A stretch of DNA of 64,000 nucleotides from NCBI GenBank assembly GCA_051876355.1, contig JBJEHU010000053.1, forward strand, positions 1 through 64,000, written 5' to 3'. Made by a program: the position numbers and the translations under genes. Of the stretch, positions 34,760 to 42,525 are shown piece after piece (position 1 is the first letter of the stretch; every line of letters starts with the position of its first letter). The notes under the pieces were generated by a model. It had not been told where the DNA came from. It did not search any database and worked only from the letters and a program-made list of their open reading frames with translations. The DNA is from Olsenella_L sp051876355 (GTDB lineage Bacteria > Actinomycetota > Coriobacteriia > Coriobacteriales > Atopobiaceae).

Positions 34760-36613
34760 ATGAACGGTATCACGATCATCTTAGTTAGCGCGGTGGTCCT
34801 CATTATTGGCTACCTCGGATATGGACGCTGGCTAGCGAATCAGTGGGGCGTCGACAAGGATGCTCTGACCCCTGCAGTGCGTATGCAGGACGGCAAGAAC
34901 TTCTCGCCCGCTTCCCGTTTTACCGTCTTCGCTCATCAGTTCTCTTCCATCTGCGGCGCTGGCCCTGTCACGGGAACCATCGTCGCCATGGCATTCGGCT
35001 GGGTTCCGGTCATGCTCTGGGTCCTCGTCGGTGGCATCTTCTTCGGCGCTGTGCATGACTTCGGCGCCCTCTACGCTTCGATGAAGAACAACGGCAAGTC
35101 TCTTGCACAGCTCATCGAGAAGTATATCGGCAAGACCGGCCGTCGCCTGTTCCTGCTCTTCAGCTGGCTCTTCTGCCTCATCGTCATCGCAGCCTTCACA
35201 TCCATGGTCGCCGGCACGTTCAAGATGACCGTCGGTGACGGCGGCGCGGTGGATGTCGCAAAGTCCTACTACGGTGGCGCTGCCGGCACCATCTCCCTGC
35301 TCTTCACGTTCGTCGCAATCCTCTTCGGCTGGGCCTGCCGCAAGTTTGACCTCAAGGGCTGGAAGGAATTCGTCTGCGCAGTCGTCCTCATGGTCCTCAT
35401 GTTCGCCGTCGGCATGCAGCTTCCGCTCTACCTCGACGAGAACGGCTGGATCGCTGTGACCATGGCATACCTCGTGTTCGCAGCAGCCATGCCGATCCAG
35501 ACCCTGAAGCAGCCGCGTGACTACCTCACCACGATCATGATGGTCGTCATGATCATCTCCGCTGTCCTCGGCATCTTCGTCATGGGCGCAAATGGCCAGG
35601 CCGAGATGACCGCTCCTGCCTTCGTCGGCTTCACGAATGCTTCCGGCCAGTTCCTGTTCCCGGTCCTCTTCGTCTCCGTCGCCTGCGGCGCACTCTCCGG
35701 CTTCCACAGCCTCGTGTCCACCGGCACTTCCTCCAAGCAGGTCTCCAATGAGACCGACGCTCTCCCTGTCGGCTATGGCGCCATGGTCCTCGAGTCCTTC
35801 GTCGGCATGATCGCCATCGTCATCGCTGCCATCATGTACAAGGACATGAACACTGCAGGCGTCAACGGTGCAGCTGTCGCCACCCCGTTCCAGATCTTCG
35901 CTGCCGGCATCGCAAAGGGCATGACCATGTTCGGCATGAACCAGACCGTCTCCACCGTCTTCATGACCATGTGCGTGAGCGCCCTTGCTCTTACCTCCCT
36001 TGACGCAGTCGCACGTATCGCACGCCTCTCCTTCCAGGAGTTCTTCGCCAAGTCCAACGACGCTCTCGCTGTCGAGCGCGAGAAGACCGGTGCCATGAAG
36101 GTCGTCGGCAACCCCTGGTTCGCAACCGTCGTCACCCTGCTCTGCGGCCTTTCCCTCACGTTCGGTGGCTACCTCAACATCTGGCCGCTCTTCGGCGCTT
36201 CGAACCAGCTCCTCGGCGGCATGACCATGATCACGATCGCCGTGTTCTGCAAGGTCACCGGCCGCAAGGGCTGGATGCTCTACGTCCCCGTCGTGTTCCT
36301 GCTCTGCTGCACGTTCACCTCGCTCGTCCAGTCCATCCTGGGCTGCGTCACCGCAATCTCCACGTATGGCCTGCTCGGCACGACCGCAAAGGGAGCTTCC
36401 GTGCTTCTCACCTCTGGTCTCCAGCTTGTCTTCGCCGTCCTGCTTGTCGTCCTCGGCGTCATCGTCTCCTACAACTGCCTGAAGGAGTTCTTCACCAAGA
36501 AGGCAGGATCGATTCCCGACGAGGAGCCCGAGTGGAGCGAGCTTGGCCGCAAGAAGTATGAAGAGGCCCAGAAGACCCCGGTCATGGATGCGAAGAAGCA
36601 GGTCACTGCCTAA
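34760..36613 (+). CDS. cstA: CstA-family peptide/pyruvate transporter
   Basis: 617 residues with about 16 hydrophobic segments. The family signature FSPASRFTVFAHQFSSICGAGPVTGTIVA lies near the N-terminus, with GAVHDFGALYAS after it and GFHSLVSTGTSSKQ in the middle. CstA/BtsT proteins are proton-driven transporters of peptides or pyruvate induced by carbon starvation. The ATG follows AAGGAGG by 9 nt. It is a single-gene unit with its own promoter and a strong terminator. A long leader suggests post-transcriptional control. Confidence 0.95.
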   Translation: MNGITIILVSAVVLIIGYLGYGRWLANQWGVDKDALTPAVRMQDGKNFSPASRFTVFAHQFSSICGAGPVTGTIVAMAFGWVPVMLWVLVGGIFFGAVHDFGALYASMKNNGKSLAQLIEKYIGKTGRRLFLLFSWLFCLIVIAAFTSMVAGTFKMTVGDGGAVDVAKSYYGGAAGTISLLFTFVAILFGWACRKFDLKGWKEFVCAVVLMVLMFAVGMQLPLYLDENGWIAVTMAYLVFAAAMPIQTLKQPRDYLTTIMMVVMIISAVLGIFVMGANGQAEMTAPAFVGFTNASGQFLFPVLFVSVACGALSGFHSLVSTGTSSKQVSNETDALPVGYGAMVLESFVGMIAIVIAAIMYKDMNTAGVNGAAVATPFQIFAAGIAKGMTMFGMNQTVSTVFMTMCVSALALTSLDAVARIARLSFQEFFAKSNDALAVEREKTGAMKVVGNPWFATVVTLLCGLSLTFGGYLNIWPLFGASNQLLGGMTMITIAVFCKVTGRKGWMLYVPVVFLLCCTFTSLVQSILGCVTAISTYGLLGTTAKGASVLLTSGLQLVFAVLLVVLGVIVSYNCLKEFFTKKAGSIPDEEPEWSELGRKKYEEAQKTPVMDAKKQVTA

Positions 36614-36634
36614 TCGTCTCCGAACAAGATCCTG

Positions 36635-36674
36635 ATGATGCGCCTGTCCCATAAGGGATGGGCGCATCATTTTA
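36635..36674 (+). terminator. cstA terminator
   Basis: Long hairpin: ATGATGCGCC pairs with GGCGCATCAT, with an inner stem TCCC/GGGA and loop ATAA, followed by TTTTA. Confidence 0.9.
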
Positions 36675-36919
36675 TGTGCGGGGTGTATGCAGAAAAACGT
36701 TTGACCCAATATGTCAAGGCTCGTCGCCGAGCCATAGCATCCATTCGCGGACCAGATGAATAGATTCGAATAATCTGGTTCTTTCTGGATATGAATCTGA
36801 ATTGGCGGTGGTGCAGAACTCGGTTTCTGTGCATGTCCATGCAAGGGGCGTCAGGGAAGGACGTCTACAGCATGTTTCCGCTGCTCTGACTGGCAGCGGC
36901 AGACGAAAGGATGGATAGA
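36675..36919. other. Intergenic region upstream of alcohol dehydrogenase, candidate operator
   Basis: Contains CCAGAT (36752-36757) and ATCTGG (36773-36778) around an 8-bp palindrome ATTCGAAT (36764-36771), a possible regulator site. TTGACC occurs near 36702 without a clear -10. No small gene is seen. Confidence 0.4.
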
Positions 36920-38146
36920 ATGGGTCGTTTTACCAATCCGCGTGATGTCTACTTCGGAGAGGGCGCTCGCCACGAGGTCAAGAACCTCAAGGGCAAGAAG
37001 GCAATCATCGTTTCCGGCGGCCACAGCATGCGCCGCGGCGGCTTCCTGCAGGATGTCCAGAAGGACCTCGAGGACGCTGGCTTCGAAGTGAAGCTGTTCG
37101 AGGGCGTCGAGTCCGATCCTTCCGTCGAGACCGTCGAGAAGGGCGCTGCAGTGATGCGCGAGTTCCAGCCTGACTGGATTGTCGCAATCGGCGGCGGCTC
37201 GCCAATCGACGCTGCAAAGGCCATGTGGGTCTTCTACGAGTATCCTGACGAGTCCTGGGACGAGATCATCAAGCCGTTCAACTTCCCGGAGCTCCGCCAC
37301 AAGGCGCACTTCTGCGCAATCTCCTCGACGTCCGGCACGGGCACCGAGGTCACCGCATTCTCCGTCATCACCAACTATCAGCAGGGCATCAAGTACCCGC
37401 TCGCTGACTTCAACATCACCCCGGATGTCGCAATCGTCGACCCTGAGCTCACCTACAGCATGCCTGCAAAGCTCTGCGCACACACCGGCATGGATGCTCT
37501 GACGCACTGCCTCGAGGCCTATGTCTCGACCGCAGCCTCTATGTTCACCGATGCCAACGCTCTCCACGGCATCCGCGAGATCACCGAGTGGCTCCCGAAG
37601 TCCTACACGGGCGATCATGAGGCTCGTGCCCACATGCACGAGGCACAGTGCATCGCCGGCATCGCCTTCTCCTCGGGCCTTCTCGGCATCGTTCACTCCA
37701 TGGCACACAAGACCGGTGCTGCCTTCGAGGGTGGCCACATCATCCACGGCTGCGCAAACGCCATGTATCTCGGCAAGGCCATTGAGTGGAATGCGCGCGA
37801 CTCCCGTGCTAACGAGCGCTACGCCTACGTCGCAAAGGAGATCCTGCATCTCCCGGGCGAGACGAACGACCAGCTCGTCTCCAACCTTGTCCAGTACATC
37901 CGTGGCATGAACGACAAGCTGAACATCCCGCAGTCCATCAACAACTACGCTGTGGGCGGCATCAAGGCCGACGACAACAACCAGCCGGTCATGGTCTCCG
38001 AGAAGGAGTTCCTCGAGAAGCTCCCGACCATCTCTGCAAACGCTGCTCTCGACGCCTGCACGCCGGAGAACCCGCGTGAGACGAAGCCTGAGGACTTCGA
38101 GAAGATCCTGAAGTGCTGCTACTACGACGAGCCGGTCAACTTCTAG
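36920..38146 (+). CDS. Iron-dependent alcohol dehydrogenase
   Basis: 408 residues from ATG 36920, 8 nt after AAAGGA; an ATG at 36911 is too close to that site. Group III (Fe-ADH) oxidoreductase, similar to the dehydrogenase half of AdhE and to butanol dehydrogenases. NAD(P) binding is shown by GGGSPIDAAKAMWV and STSGTGTEVT. The metal-binding signature has the Asp in PDVAIVDPELT and the histidines in HTGMDALTHCLEAY, GIVHSMAHKTGAAF and GGHIIHGCANAM. It probably reduces aldehydes to regenerate NAD+ during fermentation; the substrate is unknown. Single gene with its own terminator. Confidence 0.93.
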   Translation: MGRFTNPRDVYFGEGARHEVKNLKGKKAIIVSGGHSMRRGGFLQDVQKDLEDAGFEVKLFEGVESDPSVETVEKGAAVMREFQPDWIVAIGGGSPIDAAKAMWVFYEYPDESWDEIIKPFNFPELRHKAHFCAISSTSGTGTEVTAFSVITNYQQGIKYPLADFNITPDVAIVDPELTYSMPAKLCAHTGMDALTHCLEAYVSTAASMFTDANALHGIREITEWLPKSYTGDHEARAHMHEAQCIAGIAFSSGLLGIVHSMAHKTGAAFEGGHIIHGCANAMYLGKAIEWNARDSRANERYAYVAKEILHLPGETNDQLVSNLVQYIRGMNDKLNIPQSINNYAVGGIKADDNNQPVMVSEKEFLEKLPTISANAALDACTPENPRETKPEDFEKILKCCYYDEPVNF

Positions 38147-38170
38147 TTCCGTCTGACATAGAAGCCAGAA

Positions 38171-38196
38171 GGGAGCCCTGCGGGGCTCCCTTTTTT
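38171..38196 (+). terminator. Terminator after alcohol dehydrogenase
   Basis: GGGAGCCC / GGGCTCCC with a 4-nt loop and TTTTTT. Confidence 0.92.
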
Positions 38197-38293
38197 CATA
38201 GCGAGAAGCAGAGGCTGCGGCATGCATGCACATCTCAGGACGGCTCTTGTATTGGCTACCTCGCAGGGCTGAAGTTCCAAATAACAAAGAATA

Positions 38294-38309
38294 TTGCAAA
38301 TATTTGCAA
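38294..38309. promoter_or_regulatory. 16-bp perfect palindrome upstream of the AbiL-like pair
   Basis: TTGCAAATATTTGCAA is fully symmetric. A TAGAAT -10-like box follows at 38320-38325, about 50 nt before the ATG. It is likely an operator or host-regulator site for the defence pair. Confidence 0.5.
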
Positions 38310-38378
38310 AAAACAGTTTTAGAATAAACTTAGAGACATTATTTCGACAGTTTCTCAGTCAAGCAGGGCAGGTGAACC

Positions 38379-39809
38379 ATGCTCATAGATTTCAGCTTCT
38401 CGAATTTCAAGAGCTACCGGGACGAGCAGCGCTTCTCAATGCGCCGCCCGACCAATGCGCAGAAGCATGAGGAGAACGATTGGCCGCATAAGGACATATC
38501 GACTGTTGCGGGAATCTATGGAGGGAACGCATCGGGAAAATCCGCTTTCATCGAGGCCTTCATGTTCCTCGCGGATTTCGTGGTTCATGGCTTTGATCCC
38601 CGCTTCGACCTCGCGTCAAGCTGCCAGCCATTCAGGCTTGACAGAGCATCGCGAAAGAATCCTGCCGACTTCCTCGCGGACTTCATTGCGACAGATGGAA
38701 GGCGCTATCTCTTCGAGCTGAGCATAGCGTCTGGGGTGGTTGCATTCGAGTCCTTGCGCATTTACAGAGGGAACAGGTCCTCGCGGTTATATGAACGCGA
38801 AAAGACGGATGGGGGCAGCTATACCTATCGCTATGGCCAGCACTTTACGGGCATGAAGAGGCCCTATGAAGAGATGACTAGAGCGGATGCACCGTTCATT
38901 GCTGTCCTCTACGCGGCAAACGTCTCTCTCGTGAAGCCTGTCTATGAGTTCTTCAGGGATCGAGTCGGTTTCTTCCAAGCAGATCTCTTCCAGGACGAGC
39001 TGGACAACCTTGCACTCGAGCTCAAGAAGGGGTCTCCTGTGGCTAGGGCTCTGAGCCAGCTCATGGCAAGCAGCAATCTTGGCATCTCGGTCGTGCAGCG
39101 CAAAGATCCGCTTGAAGAGCTCCAGGAAGCAAGCCGGACGGCAGGAAATCCGAGCGAGGGCGGCTACGAGGATCTTGCGTCAGGAATGCTGGCTCTCAGC
39201 AATCCAAGACTCCCACCTGAGGAGCGCCGGAAGAAGGCGCACGATTTGGCGCAGCTGCCTCTGAGACCGCAGTATGAATTTGCATTCACGCATCGGGGGG
39301 TGGATGGCTTCGAGGAGACGTTCACCGAGAGGGACGAATCGAAAGGCACGCTGTCGGTGCTTGCCTTCTTCTCTCTGGCACTCAGACTGCTTTCGACGCG
39401 CTCTGTCGGATTCGTGGACGAGATTGATTCGAGCCTTCATCCGAACTATGTCCAGGAGCTCGTCGAGCTTTTCAAGGACCCCTTGACGAATCCCCATCAG
39501 TCGCAGCTTGTCTTAACCACTCATGATGTCTCGCTCATCACCCGTACCGGTGCAGACAAGCGGGTGCTGGATCAGGATCAGATATGGCTTGCAGAGAAAG
39601 ACAGGGATGGAAGCTCTTCGCTCTATCCGGTCACATCAGTCGCTTCCTCACGATGGGACGAGAACTTCGGCAGGAACTATCTTCACGGCGTTTATGGTGC
39701 CTCTCCCCGGCCCGGATTCCATGAAGCCTTTGCACAAGCGGAACGGGATATCGGGAGTGCGCTGAAATCTGTCGAGTACACAGCAGAAACGTTCAGGGGA
39801 GATGCATGA
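38379..39809 (+). CDS. AAA/SMC-like ATPase of an AbiL/RloA-type defence pair
   Basis: 476 residues. An ABC/SMC-type ATPase head: Walker A GGNASGKS at about 50-57, a signature-like ESKGTLSVLAFFSLALR near 325, Walker B VGFVDEIDSSLHP near 345, and a switch histidine in LTTHD. The N-terminus LIDFSFSNFKSYRDEQ is typical of RloA/OLD-like ATPases. The next gene is RloB-like and overlaps by 4 nt. Such ATPase-RloB pairs include the lactococcal abortive-infection system AbiL and are thought to sense phage infection. The actual trigger here is unknown. The GC content is slightly lower than the surrounding genes. Confidence 0.85.
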   Translation: MLIDFSFSNFKSYRDEQRFSMRRPTNAQKHEENDWPHKDISTVAGIYGGNASGKSAFIEAFMFLADFVVHGFDPRFDLASSCQPFRLDRASRKNPADFLADFIATDGRRYLFELSIASGVVAFESLRIYRGNRSSRLYEREKTDGGSYTYRYGQHFTGMKRPYEEMTRADAPFIAVLYAANVSLVKPVYEFFRDRVGFFQADLFQDELDNLALELKKGSPVARALSQLMASSNLGISVVQRKDPLEELQEASRTAGNPSEGGYEDLASGMLALSNPRLPPEERRKKAHDLAQLPLRPQYEFAFTHRGVDGFEETFTERDESKGTLSVLAFFSLALRLLSTRSVGFVDEIDSSLHPNYVQELVELFKDPLTNPHQSQLVLTTHDVSLITRTGADKRVLDQDQIWLAEKDRDGSSSLYPVTSVASSRWDENFGRNYLHGVYGASPRPGFHEAFAQAERDIGSALKSVEYTAETFRGDA

Positions 39810-40459
39810 TGGCAGGGAAACGCAGAGGCAGGCTCCTTGGGGCGGGAAGGGGAAAGGGGTCTCAGCGCAAAAGGAGGCGCCGCTATCTTGTGGTGACAAA
39901 CGGCGAGGTGACTGAACCCGAATATCTTCGAGGGCTCGAGTCTGAGTTCGACGACGTGGTGGTCGATATCCGAACGGCTAGGCGAGATCCTGCTGGGCTG
40001 GCCAGATATGCCAAGGAGCTTACGGGGAAGGAAAAGGCGTCAAACAGCGGCCGAGGAGTCGACGGATTCCGCCGAACATTCGTCGTCACGGATGTCGACG
40101 AGTTCACGGCCAGAAGCCTGCAGAGCGCAAACCGCATATGCAATGCCTCCGGAATCGGGCTTGTCATATCCAACCCCTGCTTCGAGGTCTGGCTCATCGA
40201 CTATGAGCTGGTCTGCCCTGAGGGATTTGCGCAGACAAGAACCGTCGAGCGCAAGGCAAAGCAGCTGGGTCTTGTCGGCGGTGCAGGTGACAAGAACATC
40301 GACTATGAGAAGCTCAGAGGCAGATACGAGGGCGCATGCAAGAATGCCGGCATGCACGATACGGGGGAGAGACAGAAGAGGCGCATGATTCTTGATACGA
40401 CAGATTTCGGTCCCTGGACAGATATGCCGATTGTTGTAAAAGAGTTCAAGAGCGCTTAG
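39806..40459 (+). CDS. RloB-like protein, effector of the AbiL-type pair
   Basis: 217 residues. An Arg/Lys-rich N-terminus (GKRRGRLLGAGRGKGSQRKR) is followed by a RloB domain: RYLVVTNGEVTEPEYLRGL, VVDIRTARRDP, TFVVTDVDEF, and SNPCFEVWLIDY. The conserved acidic residues (Glu in TEPEY, Asp-x-Asp in TDVDE) fit a TOPRIM-like nuclease fold, so a nucleic-acid cleavage role is plausible. ATGA overlap with the ATPase gene shows obligate co-expression. Confidence 0.85.
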   Translation: MMAGKRRGRLLGAGRGKGSQRKRRRRYLVVTNGEVTEPEYLRGLESEFDDVVVDIRTARRDPAGLARYAKELTGKEKASNSGRGVDGFRRTFVVTDVDEFTARSLQSANRICNASGIGLVISNPCFEVWLIDYELVCPEGFAQTRTVERKAKQLGLVGGAGDKNIDYEKLRGRYEGACKNAGMHDTGERQKRRMILDTTDFGPWTDMPIVVKEFKSA

Positions 40460-40601
40460 GGGAATACGGGAAAAGCATGACGGCAAGGCGTCAGGAGCTG
40501 ATCAGGTCACATCGATGAGATTGGCATGAAGCTATAGGAAGACAGCATGCTATTTCCTGAGGCGTATCGTTGAAATCGATTGAACTGTTGAGGAGGCTGC
40601 C

Positions 40602-40865
40602 ATGGACCTGAGCACAGAAGAAAAGATTGCGAAGGACGATCGTGCCAGCATTCCAAGAGAAGCTGCCGATGAGGCGCACGTGTGGCGGAAAGTCGACAGC
40701 GTCAATGCAGCGGTTTTATCAGGGCTTCCGATACCGAATGCAGTCTCTTCTTTGGAAGACTTCTGGGACGGTCTGGAGCTTGCCATGTCCGATGCAGAGA
40801 GCGGAAGAGCTTGCGATGCCCATGAGCTGTTTCGAGAGCTGAGGGAGCGGCATAGCCTTGCATAA
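40602..40865 (+). CDS. Small antitoxin-like protein without an adjacent toxin
   Basis: 87 residues preceded by GAGGAGG 6 nt before the ATG, so translation is credible. Acidic, soluble. The C-terminal segment (LAMSDAESGRACDAHELFRELRERHS) resembles the end of RelB/ParD/CopG-type antitoxins, where a DAEAGR-like motif precedes the toxin-binding helix. No RelE/ParE-like gene is beside it; the next gene belongs to AbiE. It may be an orphan antitoxin in a defence island. Family assignment is tentative. Confidence 0.5.
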   Translation: MDLSTEEKIAKDDRASIPREAADEAHVWRKVDSVNAAVLSGLPIPNAVSSLEDFWDGLELAMSDAESGRACDAHELFRELRERHSLA

Positions 40866-40922
40866 AGGCTTGCGGATACGATAGGGACTGCCAGCTATGC
40901 GCTCTTCGAGGTTGTCATATGA

Positions 40923-40959
40923 AATGAAAAATGTGCGCTTCCTGCAAAAGAGGTGCGCC
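40923..40959. repeat. Hairpin repeat, left copy flanking AbiE
   Basis: AATGAAA followed 12 nt later by GCGCTTCCT, CAA and a GCGC-containing complement that can form a hairpin. A similar element lies at 42442-42477 on the other side of the AbiE genes. Confidence 0.5.
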
Positions 40960-41021
40960 CCCGCCGTCTTTGTCGGAGTCCTTGCTGACATGCTGCGCTT
41001 TTACGGTTGCTCTTGTGCGCT

Positions 41022-41059
41022 ATGTCAAAAGTAGTTCACATGTGATATAATTTTGACAT
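41022..41059 (+). promoter_or_regulatory. AbiE promoter-operator with nested palindromes
   Basis: Two concentric perfect inverted repeats: outer ATGTCAAAA (41022-41030) with TTTTGACAT (41051-41059), inner TCACATGTGA (41036-41045). A consensus -10 TATAAT is at 41046-41051, which puts the transcription start at about the ATG at 41058. The operator thus covers the -10, the start site and the start codon, and the mRNA would be leaderless. Confidence 0.75.
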
Positions 41060-41597
41060 GGCAATGATTGACGACATATACGATGCGGTAGATGACTATG
41101 GGCTCGTGACATCCTCCGAAGCCTGTGATCTTGGAGTCAGCAACCAGGCTCTGGTGCAGCTCTCTCGCCGGGGGAAGCTCGTTCGAATGGCGAGAGGTGT
41201 GTACCGTGTGCCTGTGTGGCCCTACCAGGAGCAGGCCCCCTATGCCATAGCGGTGAAGGCGGCAGGAGAGGGGGCTTACCTATTCGGGGAGTCCGTCGTG
41301 GCTCTGCTGGAACTTGTGCCCACAGATCCCCGCCGCATGTGGATTGCCACGCCGAAGCGCGCGCGCCGGAGACTCGGCGAGGGGGTCACGCTGGTGGAAC
41401 GGCATCTTCCGGACGAGATTGCCTATTACGAAGCTATACCCTGCCAGCGCGTGGGTGGCGCTATCGTTTCCGCAGCACGCACTTTGGGAACGAAACGCGC
41501 CATACAGGCAGCTGCCGAGGCTCTGCGCCAGGGCTACATCACTCAAGAGGAGAAGGACCGGATAGAGGGAGAGTTGGGCGATGCCAAAGAGACCTAA
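41058..41597 (+). CDS. abiEi: AbiEi-type antitoxin
   Basis: 179 residues. The N-terminal winged helix (DAVDDYGLVTSSEACDLGVS, then QLSRRGKLVRMARGVYRVP) is the DNA-binding domain of type IV AbiEi antitoxins, followed by the AbiEi C-terminal region. AbiEi proteins neutralise AbiEii and repress their own promoter through inverted repeats, matching the palindromes here. No Shine-Dalgarno precedes the ATG at 41058, as expected for a leaderless message; an in-frame ATG at 41064 is an alternative. It overlaps the toxin gene by 17 nt. Confidence 0.9.
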   Translation: MAMIDDIYDAVDDYGLVTSSEACDLGVSNQALVQLSRRGKLVRMARGVYRVPVWPYQEQAPYAIAVKAAGEGAYLFGESVVALLELVPTDPRRMWIATPKRARRRLGEGVTLVERHLPDEIAYYEAIPCQRVGGAIVSAARTLGTKRAIQAAAEALRQGYITQEEKDRIEGELGDAKET

Positions 41598-42411
41598 CAG
41601 CATGCGTCATCTCGACGATGCAATCAGGAGGATGTCAGAGGGGCCTGACGGCTATGTGCAGCTCCGTACCATGCTCGCCAATGCCATCGTCGCACAGATG
41701 CTGCCTGACGGTGTCATCAAAGGCGGCAGCGCTATCAAGATGCGTCTGGGTGCCCGGAGGACTCGCTATACCACCGACCTCGACACAGCGACTGCGACAG
41801 ACCCCAAGCTCTATGCCGAGCGTCTGTCTGCTTCGCTCTCGAGGGGCTGGGAAGGCTTCACGGGCCGTGTAGTCGAAAGGGAGCCAGCGCATCCGAGGGA
41901 CGTTCCCGACGAGTACGTGATGCGCCCCTTCGATGTCAAGCTTGCCTACCTCGGCAAGCCTTGGTGCACAGTGCCGCTTGAGGTAGGCTTCGACGAGATA
42001 GGCGACGTCGACGAAGTCGACTGGGCAGAGCAGGGAGATGCCGCCGAGGCATTCGAGAAGCTGGGCTTCCCTGCTCCTGGCAGGGCACCCCTCATGACCC
42101 TTCCCTATCAGGTAGCCCAGAAGCTCCATGGCCTCACGGGCCCAGGAGAACGCGCTCGCGACCTCGTGGACCTCCAGCTCGTTATGGCCACAGGCTCCGT
42201 CGATCTCGCCGAGACGCACCGAATCTGCGTTCGTCTTTTCGCCTACCGCAAGCTTCAAGCCTGGCCGCCTACTGTCACCGCACGTGAGGGCTGGGAAGCT
42301 GTCTATGCTGAGCAGTCCAGAGGCCTTCCTGTCATGCAGAACCTCAGCGAGGCTGTAACGTGGGCGAACAGTCTTGTGTCCCGCATCGAGGCTGAAGGAG
42401 AGACAGAATAG
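41581..42411 (+). CDS. abiEii: AbiEii/AbiGii nucleotidyltransferase toxin
   Basis: 276 residues. Nucleotidyltransferase fold with the GGSAIKMRLG motif near residue 42 and the metal-binding Asp pair in RYTTDLDTATA. A helical second domain contains LPYQVAQKLHGLTGPGERARDLVDLQL, typical of AbiEii. Family members phosphorylate or nucleotidylate targets such as tRNA and block growth during phage infection. It shares one transcript with the antitoxin; an ATG at 41602 is a possible alternative start. Confidence 0.9.
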   Translation: MPKRPNSMRHLDDAIRRMSEGPDGYVQLRTMLANAIVAQMLPDGVIKGGSAIKMRLGARRTRYTTDLDTATATDPKLYAERLSASLSRGWEGFTGRVVEREPAHPRDVPDEYVMRPFDVKLAYLGKPWCTVPLEVGFDEIGDVDEVDWAEQGDAAEAFEKLGFPAPGRAPLMTLPYQVAQKLHGLTGPGERARDLVDLQLVMATGSVDLAETHRICVRLFAYRKLQAWPPTVTAREGWEAVYAEQSRGLPVMQNLSEAVTWANSLVSRIEAEGETE

Positions 42412-42441
42412 CGAGCGCGGGATATGCCTATTTATATGTGC

Positions 42442-42477
42442 AATGAAAGAGGGCGCGCTTCCTACAATAGAAGCGCG
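42442..42477. repeat. Hairpin repeat, right copy flanking AbiE
   Basis: AATGAAA, then GCGCTTCCT, CAA and AGA as in the left copy; CGCGCTTC (42454-42461) pairs with GAAGCGCG (42470-42477). It may act as the abiE terminator, or mark the boundary of an inserted module. Confidence 0.5.
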
Positions 42478-42525
42478 TCGCTGCGGTCTCCATATGAGCT
42501 TTAGCGATTGTCCTAGACCCTTCTC

